DNA of 6,357 nt from Zoogloea sp. Its GTDB lineage: Bacteria; Pseudomonadota; Gammaproteobacteria; Burkholderiales; Rhodocyclaceae. Shown here piece after piece: positions 1-6,145 of the stretch. The translations under genes and the position numbers were made by a program. Position 1 is the first letter of the stretch. Every line of letters begins with the position of its first letter. The notes beneath the pieces were generated by a model. It had not been told where the DNA came from. It saw only the letters and a list, made by a program, of their open reading frames with translations, and did no database searches. The stretch is from positions 1 through 6,357 of the forward strand of contig JAEUNV010000411.1 of NCBI GenBank assembly GCA_016790385.1, read 5' to 3'.

Positions 1-1749
1 CGGGTCTTCGTCACCTGCAACACCATCTTCCACGATGCCGAGCTCGACGGCGCCTCCGCCCTGATCCGCCAGCTCCACGAAGCCGGCGCCGACGCCCTGA
101 TCGTCCAGGACATGGGCCTGCTTGAACTCGACCTGCCCCCCATCCAGCTCCACGCCAGCACCCAGACCGACATCCGCCACCCCGAAAAGGCGCGCTTCCT
201 GCAGGACGTGGGCTTTTCGCAGATCGTGCTGGCGCGGGAGATGACCCTCAGCGAGATCAAAAGGGTGGCAGCCGCCACCGACTGCACCCTGGAGTTCTTC
301 ATCCACGGCGCCCTGTGCGTGGCCTTCTCGGGGCAGTGCTACATCAGCCACGCCCACACCGGGCGCAGCGCCAACCGCGGCGAGTGCTCCCAGGCCTGCC
401 GCCTGCCCTACGACCTGTCGGACAAGGACGGCAACCTGGTGGCCAGCAACCAGCACCTGCTGTCCATGAAGGACAACAACCAGAGCGCCAACATCCGCGC
501 CCTGGCCGACGCGGGCATCAGCAGCTTCAAGATCGAAGGCCGTTACAAGGACATGGCCTACGTCAAGAACATCACCGCCCACTACCGCCTGATCCTTGAC
601 GGCATCATGGAAGACGCGCCCGAGTACTCGCGGACCTCCGCCGGTCGCAGCACCTTCCTGTTCCAGCCCCTGGCCGACAAGACCTTCAACCGGGGCGCCA
701 CCGACTACTTCGTGAACGGCCGGACCGCCGACATCGGCGCCTTCGATTCGCCCAAGTTTGTCGGCGAGCCGGTGGGCAGCGTGATCCGCCTGGACGGCAA
801 GCAACGCCGCCACTTCGACACCACCAGCGCGGTCGAGCTGCACAACGGTGACGGGCTCAGTTTCTACGATCGCAAGGGCGAGCTGGTCGGCCTGCGGGTG
901 AACCGCGCCGAGAAGATCGGCGAGGATTTCCGCGTGCATACCGCCGAACCGCTGCCAACCGATCTCTTCCCGGGCAGCGGCCTGTTCCGCAACCGCGACC
1001 ATGAATTCGAGCGCATGCTCGAAAAGAAATCCGCCGAACGCCGCATCACTATAGACATGCTGTTCGCCGAAACCGCCGACGGCTTCGTCCTCACCCTCAG
1101 CGACGAAACCGGCGTCTCGGCCAGCGCCCACCTGCTCCACGCCAAGGAGCCCGCCAAGGATGCGGAACGCGCCCTCGGCGGCCTGGAGGACAGCCTGGGC
1201 AAACTGGGCGCGACGATATTCGAGGCCCGCCACATCGACTTGCAGCTGTCCGCAGCGTGGTTCCTCCCCGCTGGCGCCATCAACGCCCTGCGCCGGGACG
1301 CGGTGGAAAGACTCGAAGCTGCCCGCCTGGCCGCCCTGCCACGTCTGGCACCTCGCCCGGCCGTTGAGCCGCCCGTGCCCTACCCCGAGACCGAACTCAG
1401 CTACCTGGCCAATGTGCTCAACCAGAAGGCCCGGGACTTCTATCACCGCCACGGCGTCGAACTCATCGAGGCCGCCTACGAGGCCAATGAGCACACCGAT
1501 GACGCCTCCCTGATGATCACCAAGCACTGCCTGCGTTACAGCTTCAACCTGTGCCCGAAGGAAGTGAAAGGCATCAAGCCCGACCCGATGACCCTGATCA
1601 ATGGCAAGGAAAAGCTGACCCTCAAGTTCGACTGCAAGCGCTGCGAGATGCACGTCATCGGCCGCATCCGCCAGTCGGTGCTCGACACCCCGGCCGTCCC
1701 GGTGGTGTTCCACGCCAAGGTGCCTGCGGGCTTCCACGCCCCCCACTGA
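1..1749 (+). CDS. rlhA: U32-family 23S rRNA C2501 hydroxylase RlhA (5' end cut off)
   Basis: The reading frame is open from base 1, so the gene starts upstream; 582 residues are visible and the ATG at 112 is internal. The U32 family signature is present in full (EFFIHGALC, then GQCYIS; codons from 292). Cysteine codons at 316, 337, 385 and 397 form the conserved cluster expected to hold an iron-sulfur centre. A long C-terminal part follows, with four more cysteines (codons 1528, 1552, 1633, 1642) in KHCLRYSFNLCPK and FDCKRCEMH. That tail matches my memory of E. coli RlhA (formerly YdcP, about 650 aa) and separates it from the shorter tRNA hydroxylation protein TrhP/YegQ. Known family role: 5-hydroxylation of C2501 in 23S rRNA, dependent on Fe-S assembly. 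The old 'collagenase/peptidase U32' label is probably misleading here. Its stop is 8 nt before the next gene. The family is certain; the exact RNA target is inferred. Confidence 0.88.
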   Translation, partial: RVFVTCNTIFHDAELDGASALIRQLHEAGADALIVQDMGLLELDLPPIQLHASTQTDIRHPEKARFLQDVGFSQIVLAREMTLSEIKRVAAATDCTLEFFIHGALCVAFSGQCYISHAHTGRSANRGECSQACRLPYDLSDKDGNLVASNQHLLSMKDNNQSANIRALADAGISSFKIEGRYKDMAYVKNITAHYRLILDGIMEDAPEYSRTSAGRSTFLFQPLADKTFNRGATDYFVNGRTADIGAFDSPKFVGEPVGSVIRLDGKQRRHFDTTSAVELHNGDGLSFYDRKGELVGLRVNRAEKIGEDFRVHTAEPLPTDLFPGSGLFRNRDHEFERMLEKKSAERRITIDMLFAETADGFVLTLSDETGVSASAHLLHAKEPAKDAERALGGLEDSLGKLGATIFEARHIDLQLSAAWFLPAGAINALRRDAVERLEAARLAALPRLAPRPAVEPPVPYPETELSYLANVLNQKARDFYHRHGVELIEAAYEANEHTDDASLMITKHCLRYSFNLCPKEVKGIKPDPMTLINGKEKLTLKFDCKRCEMHVIGRIRQSVLDTPAVPVVFHAKVPAGFHAPH

Positions 1750-1757
1750 CCCCACCC

Positions 1758-2417
1758 ATGAAATTCGCCCTCGGCATCATCCTTCTGGCCCTGGCTGTCC
1801 TCATCGGGCCCGTGGTCTGGCAATTCACCCACTACGACCCCCAGGCCGTGCCCACTTCCGGCCTGCCCTGGCAGATCGAAACCCTGCCCAGCGGCGAGTC
1901 AAAGGTCTTCGACCTGACCCTCGGCCGCAGCACCCTGGCCGACGCCCGGACCCGTTTCGGCAACGAGATGCAGCTGGCCATCGTTGCCGAACCCCAGGAG
2001 ACCGGCAACGCCGAGGGTTACTACGAGAGCATCACCCTCGGCTTTGTCGCCGGCAAGCTGATCATCACCGCCGATCTGCCCAAGGAAATCATCGAGGGCA
2101 TGCGCGAGCGCGCCCCCAAGACCGAGTACATGCAAAGCACCACCCGCAAGGCCACCCTGGCCGAAGCCGACCGGGCCGCCGCCCTGGCCGCACCGATCCG
2201 CGGCATCGCCTTCATCCCCAGCGCCCAACTGGACGAGAGCGTGATTCTCGAGCGCTTCGGTCAGCCCGCCGAGCGCATCCGCGTCAATGAGCACCTGGAA
2301 CATCTGCTCTACCCCGCCAAAGGGCTCGACATCGTGCTCGACAGCAAGGGCCGGGAGCTGCTGCAATATGTGGCCCCGGCACGCTTCGACGCGCTCCGGG
2401 CGCCCCTGCGCAAGTGA
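1758..2417 (+). CDS. membrane-anchored protein of unknown function with two similar halves
   Basis: This 219-residue protein is not one I recognise. Residues 3-21 form one hydrophobic segment (FALGIILLALAVLIGPVVW) after a single Lys, so it is either a membrane anchor or an uncleaved signal; the rest is soluble and probably periplasmic. The soluble part seems to hold two related modules. The first is about 53-105 (LGRSTLADARTRFG, later ITLGFVAGKLIITA). The second is about 155-206 (LDESVILERFGQP, later LDIVLDSKGRELLQY). Each is a short helix ending in RFG followed by beta strands, a pattern like small BamE/SmpA-type folds, though no such homology is shown. The ATG at 1758 is chosen because the hydrophobic segment starts there; the same frame is open back to 1551, but that stretch is inside the preceding gene. 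No clear Shine-Dalgarno is visible, so coupling to the gene 8 nt upstream is likely. Confidence 0.82.
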   Translation: MKFALGIILLALAVLIGPVVWQFTHYDPQAVPTSGLPWQIETLPSGESKVFDLTLGRSTLADARTRFGNEMQLAIVAEPQETGNAEGYYESITLGFVAGKLIITADLPKEIIEGMRERAPKTEYMQSTTRKATLAEADRAAALAAPIRGIAFIPSAQLDESVILERFGQPAERIRVNEHLEHLLYPAKGLDIVLDSKGRELLQYVAPARFDALRAPLRK

Positions 2418-2434
2418 GTCCGACACGTTAAGGG

Positions 2435-2463
2435 AAGGCACACCGGGGTTTCTGCCCCATAAT
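2435..2463 (+). promoter_or_regulatory. weak candidate promoter before the transglutaminase gene
   Basis: The 75-nt gap after 2417 contains CATAAT at 2458-2463, five of six matches to a sigma-70 -10 box. The -35 position (around 2435-2440, AAGGCA) is poor. The CATAAT lies directly after a small GGGG-TTTCTG-CCCC inverted repeat (2445-2458). The gap and the strong downstream ribosome binding site fit a new transcription start, but this is weak evidence in GC-rich DNA. Confidence 0.28.
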
Positions 2464-2479
2464 CGGGATGATCCCCTTC

Positions 2480-2485
2480 GGAAGG
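2480..2485 (+). promoter_or_regulatory. ribosome binding site of the transglutaminase gene
   Basis: GGAAGG lies 7 nt before the ATG at 2493. It is one of only two good Shine-Dalgarno sequences in the window and supports that start. The genes immediately downstream (GTG 3408, ATG 3659) lack one. Confidence 0.7.
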
Positions 2486-2492
2486 CGCACCC

Positions 2493-3404
2493 ATGTCGGT
2501 CATCCTCGAAGTCGAGCACACCACGCTCTACCGCTACCGCAAGCCGGTCAGTTTCGGCGAACATCGAATGATGTTCCTGCCGCGCACCAGCCACGACATC
2601 CGCGTGCTCACCTGCACCCTGGACGTAAGCCCTGAAGCCGAGATCCGCTGGGTGCACGACGTGTTCTCCAACTCGGTCACCTACGTCAACATCCCCGGGC
2701 AGGCCGACGAACTTAAGTTTGTCGCCCGGGTCGCGGTCGAACATCTGGGCGTGCGCAACATTGAGCTGCCGCTCGCACCGTCGGCGGAGGTCTTCCCGTT
2801 TGAATACAGCGTGTCCGAGCGCTACGACCTGCGCAATTTCATCGAACCCTGCTACCCCGACCCTGGTGGCAACCTGCGCCTGTGGGCCGACCGGTTTCTC
2901 ACCCGAGGTCAGCACCGCAATACCCGCGAACTGCTTATCGACATCGCCACCGGCATCCGCGAACAGTTCTCCTACACCTCGCGCTACGTTGAAGGCACCC
3001 AGTCGCCCTTGCAGACCCTGGAACTGAAAAGCGGCACCTGCCGCGACTACGCCCTGTTCATGATGGAGGTCGTGCGCCGCCTGGGATTTGCCGCCCGTTT
3101 CGTATCCGGCTACCTCTACGACCCGGCCCTCGATGGCGGCACCGAGGGCATGATCGGCTCGGGCGCCACCCACGCCTGGCTACAGATCTATCTGCCGGGC
3201 GCCGGCTGGCTGCCCTTCGACCCCACCAACAGCCTGTTCGGCGGCGACCACCTGATCCGTGTCGCCTATGTGCGCGATCCGGCCCAGGCCAGCCCTCTTG
3301 CCGGCAGCTACACCGGCCACGACGGCGACTTCATTGGCATGGAGGTGGACGTCAAGGTACGCAAGCTCGCCGTACTGCCCACCGACCTCCAGACCCGTGC
3401 ATGA
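2493..3404 (+). CDS. transglutaminase-like cysteine protease-fold protein
   Basis: This 303-residue protein has the two-part layout of the bacterial transglutaminase-like family. The N-terminal beta-rich domain starts at about residue 3 with VEHTTLYRYRKPV. The papain-like core covers about residues 150-250. The catalytic triad is intact: Cys183 in SGTCRDYA, His227 in ATHAWLQIYL and Asp243 in FDPTN. No signal peptide or membrane segment is seen, so it should be cytoplasmic. Family members are thought to hydrolyse or transfer at amide or isopeptide bonds, but the substrate of this one cannot be read from sequence. In many bacteria such genes sit beside alpha-E/circularly permuted ATP-grasp genes; none is visible here. 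Instead it leads a compact set with a small Cys protein and a thioredoxin-like protein. The next gene is in the same frame, separated by TGA and one codon. Confidence 0.92.
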   Translation: MSVILEVEHTTLYRYRKPVSFGEHRMMFLPRTSHDIRVLTCTLDVSPEAEIRWVHDVFSNSVTYVNIPGQADELKFVARVAVEHLGVRNIELPLAPSAEVFPFEYSVSERYDLRNFIEPCYPDPGGNLRLWADRFLTRGQHRNTRELLIDIATGIREQFSYTSRYVEGTQSPLQTLELKSGTCRDYALFMMEVVRRLGFAARFVSGYLYDPALDGGTEGMIGSGATHAWLQIYLPGAGWLPFDPTNSLFGGDHLIRVAYVRDPAQASPLAGSYTGHDGDFIGMEVDVKVRKLAVLPTDLQTRA

Positions 3405-3407
3405 GCC

Positions 3408-3662
3408 GTGGCCAGCCAGTCCGCCGACCGCCGCCGCTGCCTCAGCTGCAACCGCTGGGGGGGCGAGCGCACACCGGGCAAGGAGCCCGACACCGTGGAC
3501 TACGACGAAGACAATGACCGCGGCCCCTGCCAGGAAGGCCCCTGGCACGGCAGCAGCCGGCGAGGCCCGCGCAACGCCTGCGGCCAATGGGTCAAATGGC
3601 TCGCCCTCGACACGTCCGCGCCCCTCCCTGCCACCGCCCCCCGCGACACACCCGCCCCATGA
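3408..3662 (+). CDS. small cysteine-containing protein, possible metal or redox site
   Basis: This 84-residue protein starts with GTG three bases after the transglutaminase stop and ends in an ATGA overlap with the next gene. The pattern is C11-x2-C14, then WGGER, then GPC (Cys41), His47, and NAC (Cys58) followed by GQWVKW. Four spaced cysteines plus conserved-looking Trp/Gly residues suggest a small zinc-ribbon-like or redox fold. I have a vague memory of similar small proteins in betaproteobacteria but cannot name the family. The Asp/Glu-rich middle (VDYDEDND, residues 30-37) is acidic and the last 20 residues are Ala/Pro-rich and probably disordered. No Shine-Dalgarno is visible, so translation probably depends on ribosomes finishing the previous gene. 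The tight junctions on both sides and the ordered cysteines are the main reasons to call it real. The function is unknown. Confidence 0.72.
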   Translation: MASQSADRRRCLSCNRWGGERTPGKEPDTVDYDEDNDRGPCQEGPWHGSSRRGPRNACGQWVKWLALDTSAPLPATAPRDTPAP

Positions 3663-4042
3663 ACGACGACAACCCTGAGTTCCTTGTCGCCTGCCTTTGC
3701 GCGGCCTGGTGCGGCACCTGCCGGGACTACCAGTCGGGCTTTCATGCGCTCGCCGAGCAGTTTCCCGCGGCACGCTTCCTGTGGATCGACGTGGAGGACG
3801 ACGCCGATCTGGTGGACGACTACGACGTGGAGAACTTTCCCACCCTGCTCATCCAGCGGGACGATACCGTCGTCTTCTTTGGCACCATGCTGCCGCACCT
3901 GGAACTCCTTCAGCGCACCCTGGAGAGCTTTCATGCCCAGACGCCCGAGGAGAGCCGCCTCCATGCCCATGCCGACCCCCTGCGGCGCAGCTGGCAGACC
4001 GAACGCAACCTGAGACGTGCCTTGGCCACCAGAGGCAACTGA
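3659..4042 (+). CDS. thioredoxin-fold protein with WCGTC active site
   Basis: This 127-residue protein carries the thioredoxin-type redox motif W17-C18-G19-T20-C21 and the cis-proline loop NFPT (Pro61), in the expected order. It has no signal peptide, so it should act in the cytoplasm as a thiol-disulfide oxidoreductase or a redox-linked binding protein. Differences from classical thioredoxin are clear. The motif is CGTC rather than CGPC. Two extra cysteines precede it (C12-L-C14), with Cys12 where the buried Asp of E. coli thioredoxin would fall. A charged 30-residue tail rich in Arg and His follows the fold. The ATG at 3659 overlaps the previous stop (ATGA), which fixes the start better than the in-frame ATGs at 3587 and 3596. 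Its partner is unknown; the neighbouring small Cys protein and the catalytic Cys of the transglutaminase are plausible clients by context only. Confidence 0.87.
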   Translation: MNDDNPEFLVACLCAAWCGTCRDYQSGFHALAEQFPAARFLWIDVEDDADLVDDYDVENFPTLLIQRDDTVVFFGTMLPHLELLQRTLESFHAQTPEESRLHAHADPLRRSWQTERNLRRALATRGN

Positions 4043-4054
4043 CAACTACAACAC

Positions 4055-4058
4055 GGAG
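4055..4058 (+). promoter_or_regulatory. ribosome binding site of the HIT gene
   Basis: GGAG lies 9 nt before the ATG at 4068, within the 25-nt gap after the thioredoxin-like gene. The gap is too short for an obvious separate promoter, so the HIT gene is probably co-transcribed with the genes before it. Confidence 0.6.
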
Positions 4059-4067
4059 ACCTGACCC

Positions 4068-4478
4068 ATGGATGACTGCGTTTTCTGCCGCATTGTGCGC
4101 GGCGAACTGCCCGCCTCGAAGATCCACGAGGATGCCCACACCCTGTCCTTCCTCAATATCGTGGCGGCCCACCCCGGCCACGCCCTGGTCATCGTCAAGC
4201 CCCACGTGGCCAACATCTACGATCTGGATGAAACCCTGTCGGCGGCCGTCTTCCAGGCCACCACCCGGGTCGCCCGAGCGGTCAAGGCCGCCACCGGCTG
4301 CGATGGCATCACCCTGTTCCAGGCCAATGAAGTGGCCGGCGGCCAGACCGTCTTCCATTTCCACATCCACGTCCTGCCTCGCTTCAACGACGACAAACTG
4401 CTGCCTTTCTGGCCCGCCAGCTCCCCTGGGCGCGAGGCCCTGGACGCCATGGCCGAGCGCCTGCGCGCCGTGATCTGA
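4068..4478 (+). CDS. HIT-family (HINT-like) nucleotide phosphoramidase/hydrolase
   Basis: This 136-residue protein has the histidine-triad motif H97-F-H99-I-H101-V-L-P near the C-terminus. By family knowledge His99, the middle residue, is the nucleophile that forms a nucleotidyl-histidine intermediate. The N-terminus CVFC (Cys4, Cys7) followed by RIVRGELP is the usual start of the bacterial HINT/Fhit branch, where the cysteines can bind zinc. The segment HPGHALVIVKPH (about residues 43-54) is the other conserved block. Length and order are ordinary for the family. Members hydrolyse phosphoramidates or adenylated compounds such as AMP-lysine or dinucleoside polyphosphates. The physiological substrate here is unknown. 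It appears to be a cytoplasmic housekeeping enzyme at the end of the compact 2493-4478 cluster. Confidence 0.94.
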   Translation: MDDCVFCRIVRGELPASKIHEDAHTLSFLNIVAAHPGHALVIVKPHVANIYDLDETLSAAVFQATTRVARAVKAATGCDGITLFQANEVAGGQTVFHFHIHVLPRFNDDKLLPFWPASSPGREALDAMAERLRAVI

Positions 4479-4500
4479 GGCCCTTCCGGCAGCTCCGGCA

Positions 4501-4522
4501 CCCGCCCCTTCAGTCGGGCGGG
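4501..4522 (+). terminator. GC-rich hairpin after the HIT gene, possible weak terminator
   Basis: CCCGCCC (4501-4507) pairs perfectly with GGGCGGG (4516-4522) across an 8-nt loop, starting 22 nt after the HIT stop. No T-run follows, so it is not a classical intrinsic terminator and may only pause polymerase or protect the mRNA end. The right arm can also pair with a downstream copy (see 4516-4565). Confidence 0.35.
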
Positions 4523-4565
4523 CGCTGTCCGTCAAGGGTAATACTGCGCGTCATCACGCCCGCCC
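4516..4565 (+). repeat. alternative inverted repeat in the leader of the channel gene
   Basis: GGGCGGGC (4516-4523) is an exact 8-bp reverse complement of GCCCGCCC (4558-4565), with a 34-nt spacer. It uses the same right arm as the upstream hairpin, so the two structures exclude each other. It ends 19 nt before the channel start codon. The rest of the 4479-4584 gap shows no convincing promoter or Shine-Dalgarno. Confidence 0.4.
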
Positions 4566-4584
4566 ACCGATCCCCGTCCCTGCC

Positions 4585-6105
4585 ATGACCCTACCCTTCC
4601 TCAGCCCGGAAGCCCCTTTCGCGATTGTCCTGATGGTCGTCGGCGCCGCCCTCATCCTGCGGCCTCTTCAGGCCTGGCGGCGCTCGCTGATGAATACCGG
4701 CGTGTTCTTCGCCGCCTGCCTGATGGGCGACCTGCTGGCCGGGCTTCTGGCTGGCCAGCTCCAACCCGCCGCCTTGCGCTGGCTGCGGGAGATGGCCGTG
4801 TTCGGTGAAGGCCTGGCGGTGATCCGCTACCTGGGCCTGGCCCTCTTCAACGTGGTGCTGCCCCACATGCGGGTGCACATCTCCGGCATCCTGGCCGACA
4901 TTCTGGTGATCATCGGTTATGTGGCCTGGGCTTTCCTGCGCCTCAACCTGGCCGGGGTGGAGTTTTCCCACCTGTTCGCCACCTCGGCGGTCCTCACTGC
5001 GGTGGTCGCCATCTCCATGCAGGACACCCTGGGCAATCTCCTGGGGGGCCTGGCCCTGCAAATGGACAACTCCCTCGAGATCGGCGACTGGATCCAGATG
5101 GGTGATGTCGGTGGGCGGGTCAGCGACATCCAGTGGCGCTACACTGCCATCGTCACCCGCAGCGGCGAACGGGTGGTGATTCCCAACAGCCACCTGATGA
5201 AGAACCGCTATGCGGTGATCTGCAACAAGCGCCAGGCGGTACCCCAGCAGCGGCGCGGCATCACCTTCAACGTGGATCTCTCAGTGCCACCCGCGCGGGT
5301 CACCAGCGCGGTATTGCAGGACATCCAGACCGCCCGCATCCCCAACGTCAGCCTAGACCCAGCCCCCGCGTGCCTGCTGATGGACTTCGGCCCCGGCTTT
5401 GCCCGTTACCAGCTCCGTTACTGGCTGATCGACCCCGGCCCGGACGACGTCACCGACTCGGAGGTCCGACACCATTTACTTGCCGCCCTCCAGCGGGAAG
5501 GCATCCGTCTGGCGGTGAGCGACCAGACCATTCACCTGGTACAGGAGGGTGAAGCCCACCGGGGCGAAGTCCGGGCCCGCGAGCTCAACCGTCGCCTCCA
5601 GGCCATCTCCCAGATCGACCTCTTCTCCCGCCTCTCCGAGGCCGAGCAGCTTGAACTCGCCGGACGCCTGGTGAACGCCCCCTTCGCGCGGGGCGACATC
5701 GTCACCCGCCAGGGCGCCATCGCCCACTGGCTCTACATCATTGTCAGCGGGGAAGCCGAAGCCTGGTGGCAGCCCCCCGACGGCGGACCCCAGCGCCTGC
5801 TGGAGAAACGCGGCCCGGGCAGCGTGTTTGGCGAGCTTGGCCTGATGACCGGCGCCCCACGGCGGGCCACGGTGGTCGCCATCACCGACATGGAAGCCTA
5901 TCGTCTCGACAAAGCGGGCTTTGAACACATCATCCGCGCCCGGCCTGAGCTGGCCGAAGGCATCTCGGCCATTCTCGAAACGCGGCTCAAACACTTCCAG
6001 GCGCTTGAAAGAGGCCATGCCGAGGGCAAGCCCACCTCCCTGTCGAACCAGGGTTCCGAAGTGGCCGCCCTGGGCAAGAAAATCCGCGAATTCTTCGGGC
6101 TGTAA
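4585..6105 (+). CDS. MscS-type channel fused to a cyclic-nucleotide-binding domain
   Basis: This 506-residue inner-membrane protein has three parts. Residues 1-130 hold about four hydrophobic segments (roughly 10-28, 37-57, 79-95, 98-125). Residues 131-206 are the MscS pore helix and beta domain: the Ala/Gly-patterned helix FATSAVLTAVVAISMQDTLG, then LEIGDWIQMG (164-173) and ERVVIPNSHLMK. A cytoplasmic alpha/beta region follows. From about 340 to 470 is a cyclic-nucleotide-binding domain starting QIDLFSRLSEAEQ. Its phosphate-binding cassette is FGELGLMTGAPRRATVVA, with Glu417 for the ribose, Arg426 for the phosphate, and Ala428-Thr429. These key residues are intact, so cAMP or cGMP binding is expected. 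This is the layout of the known bCNG branch of the MscS superfamily, thought to be gated by nucleotide more than by tension. The ATG at 4585 is the furthest upstream and puts a hydrophobic segment at the N-terminus, but it lacks a Shine-Dalgarno. Confidence 0.92.
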   Translation: MTLPFLSPEAPFAIVLMVVGAALILRPLQAWRRSLMNTGVFFAACLMGDLLAGLLAGQLQPAALRWLREMAVFGEGLAVIRYLGLALFNVVLPHMRVHISGILADILVIIGYVAWAFLRLNLAGVEFSHLFATSAVLTAVVAISMQDTLGNLLGGLALQMDNSLEIGDWIQMGDVGGRVSDIQWRYTAIVTRSGERVVIPNSHLMKNRYAVICNKRQAVPQQRRGITFNVDLSVPPARVTSAVLQDIQTARIPNVSLDPAPACLLMDFGPGFARYQLRYWLIDPGPDDVTDSEVRHHLLAALQREGIRLAVSDQTIHLVQEGEAHRGEVRARELNRRLQAISQIDLFSRLSEAEQLELAGRLVNAPFARGDIVTRQGAIAHWLYIIVSGEAEAWWQPPDGGPQRLLEKRGPGSVFGELGLMTGAPRRATVVAITDMEAYRLDKAGFEHIIRARPELAEGISAILETRLKHFQALERGHAEGKPTSLSNQGSEVAALGKKIREFFGL

Positions 6106-6145
6106 GCAACATCCCTCAACGGTTCTCCAGAAAGCACACTGTGCC

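Noticed and set aside
1899..3173. Long open frame of 424 codons on the minus strand
   Set aside because: It lies opposite two well-supported genes, including the transglutaminase, and its Gly/Ala/Val/Asp-rich product has no recognisable motif. It is the usual antisense shadow of GC-rich coding DNA.
3401..3517. ATG overlapping the transglutaminase stop (ATGA) as start of a 38-codon frame
   Set aside because: The overlap looks attractive, but the frame stops early and has only Pro/Arg-rich residues. The GTG at 3408 gives the ordered cysteine protein that runs into the next gene.
3697..4473. 258-codon plus-strand frame across the thioredoxin and HIT genes
   Set aside because: It is out of frame with both recognised genes, rich in Pro/Arg/Ser/Thr, and without a domain. 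The WCGTC and HFHIH motifs are in the other frames.
4539..4544. TAATAC as a -10 box for the channel gene
   Set aside because: It matches only half of the consensus, and no -35-like hexamer stands at 16-18 nt upstream.
4591..5193. 200-codon minus-strand frame, His/Gln/Gly-rich
   Set aside because: It is antisense to the membrane and pore region; the His/Gln bias mirrors Leu/Val/Ala codons on the coding strand.
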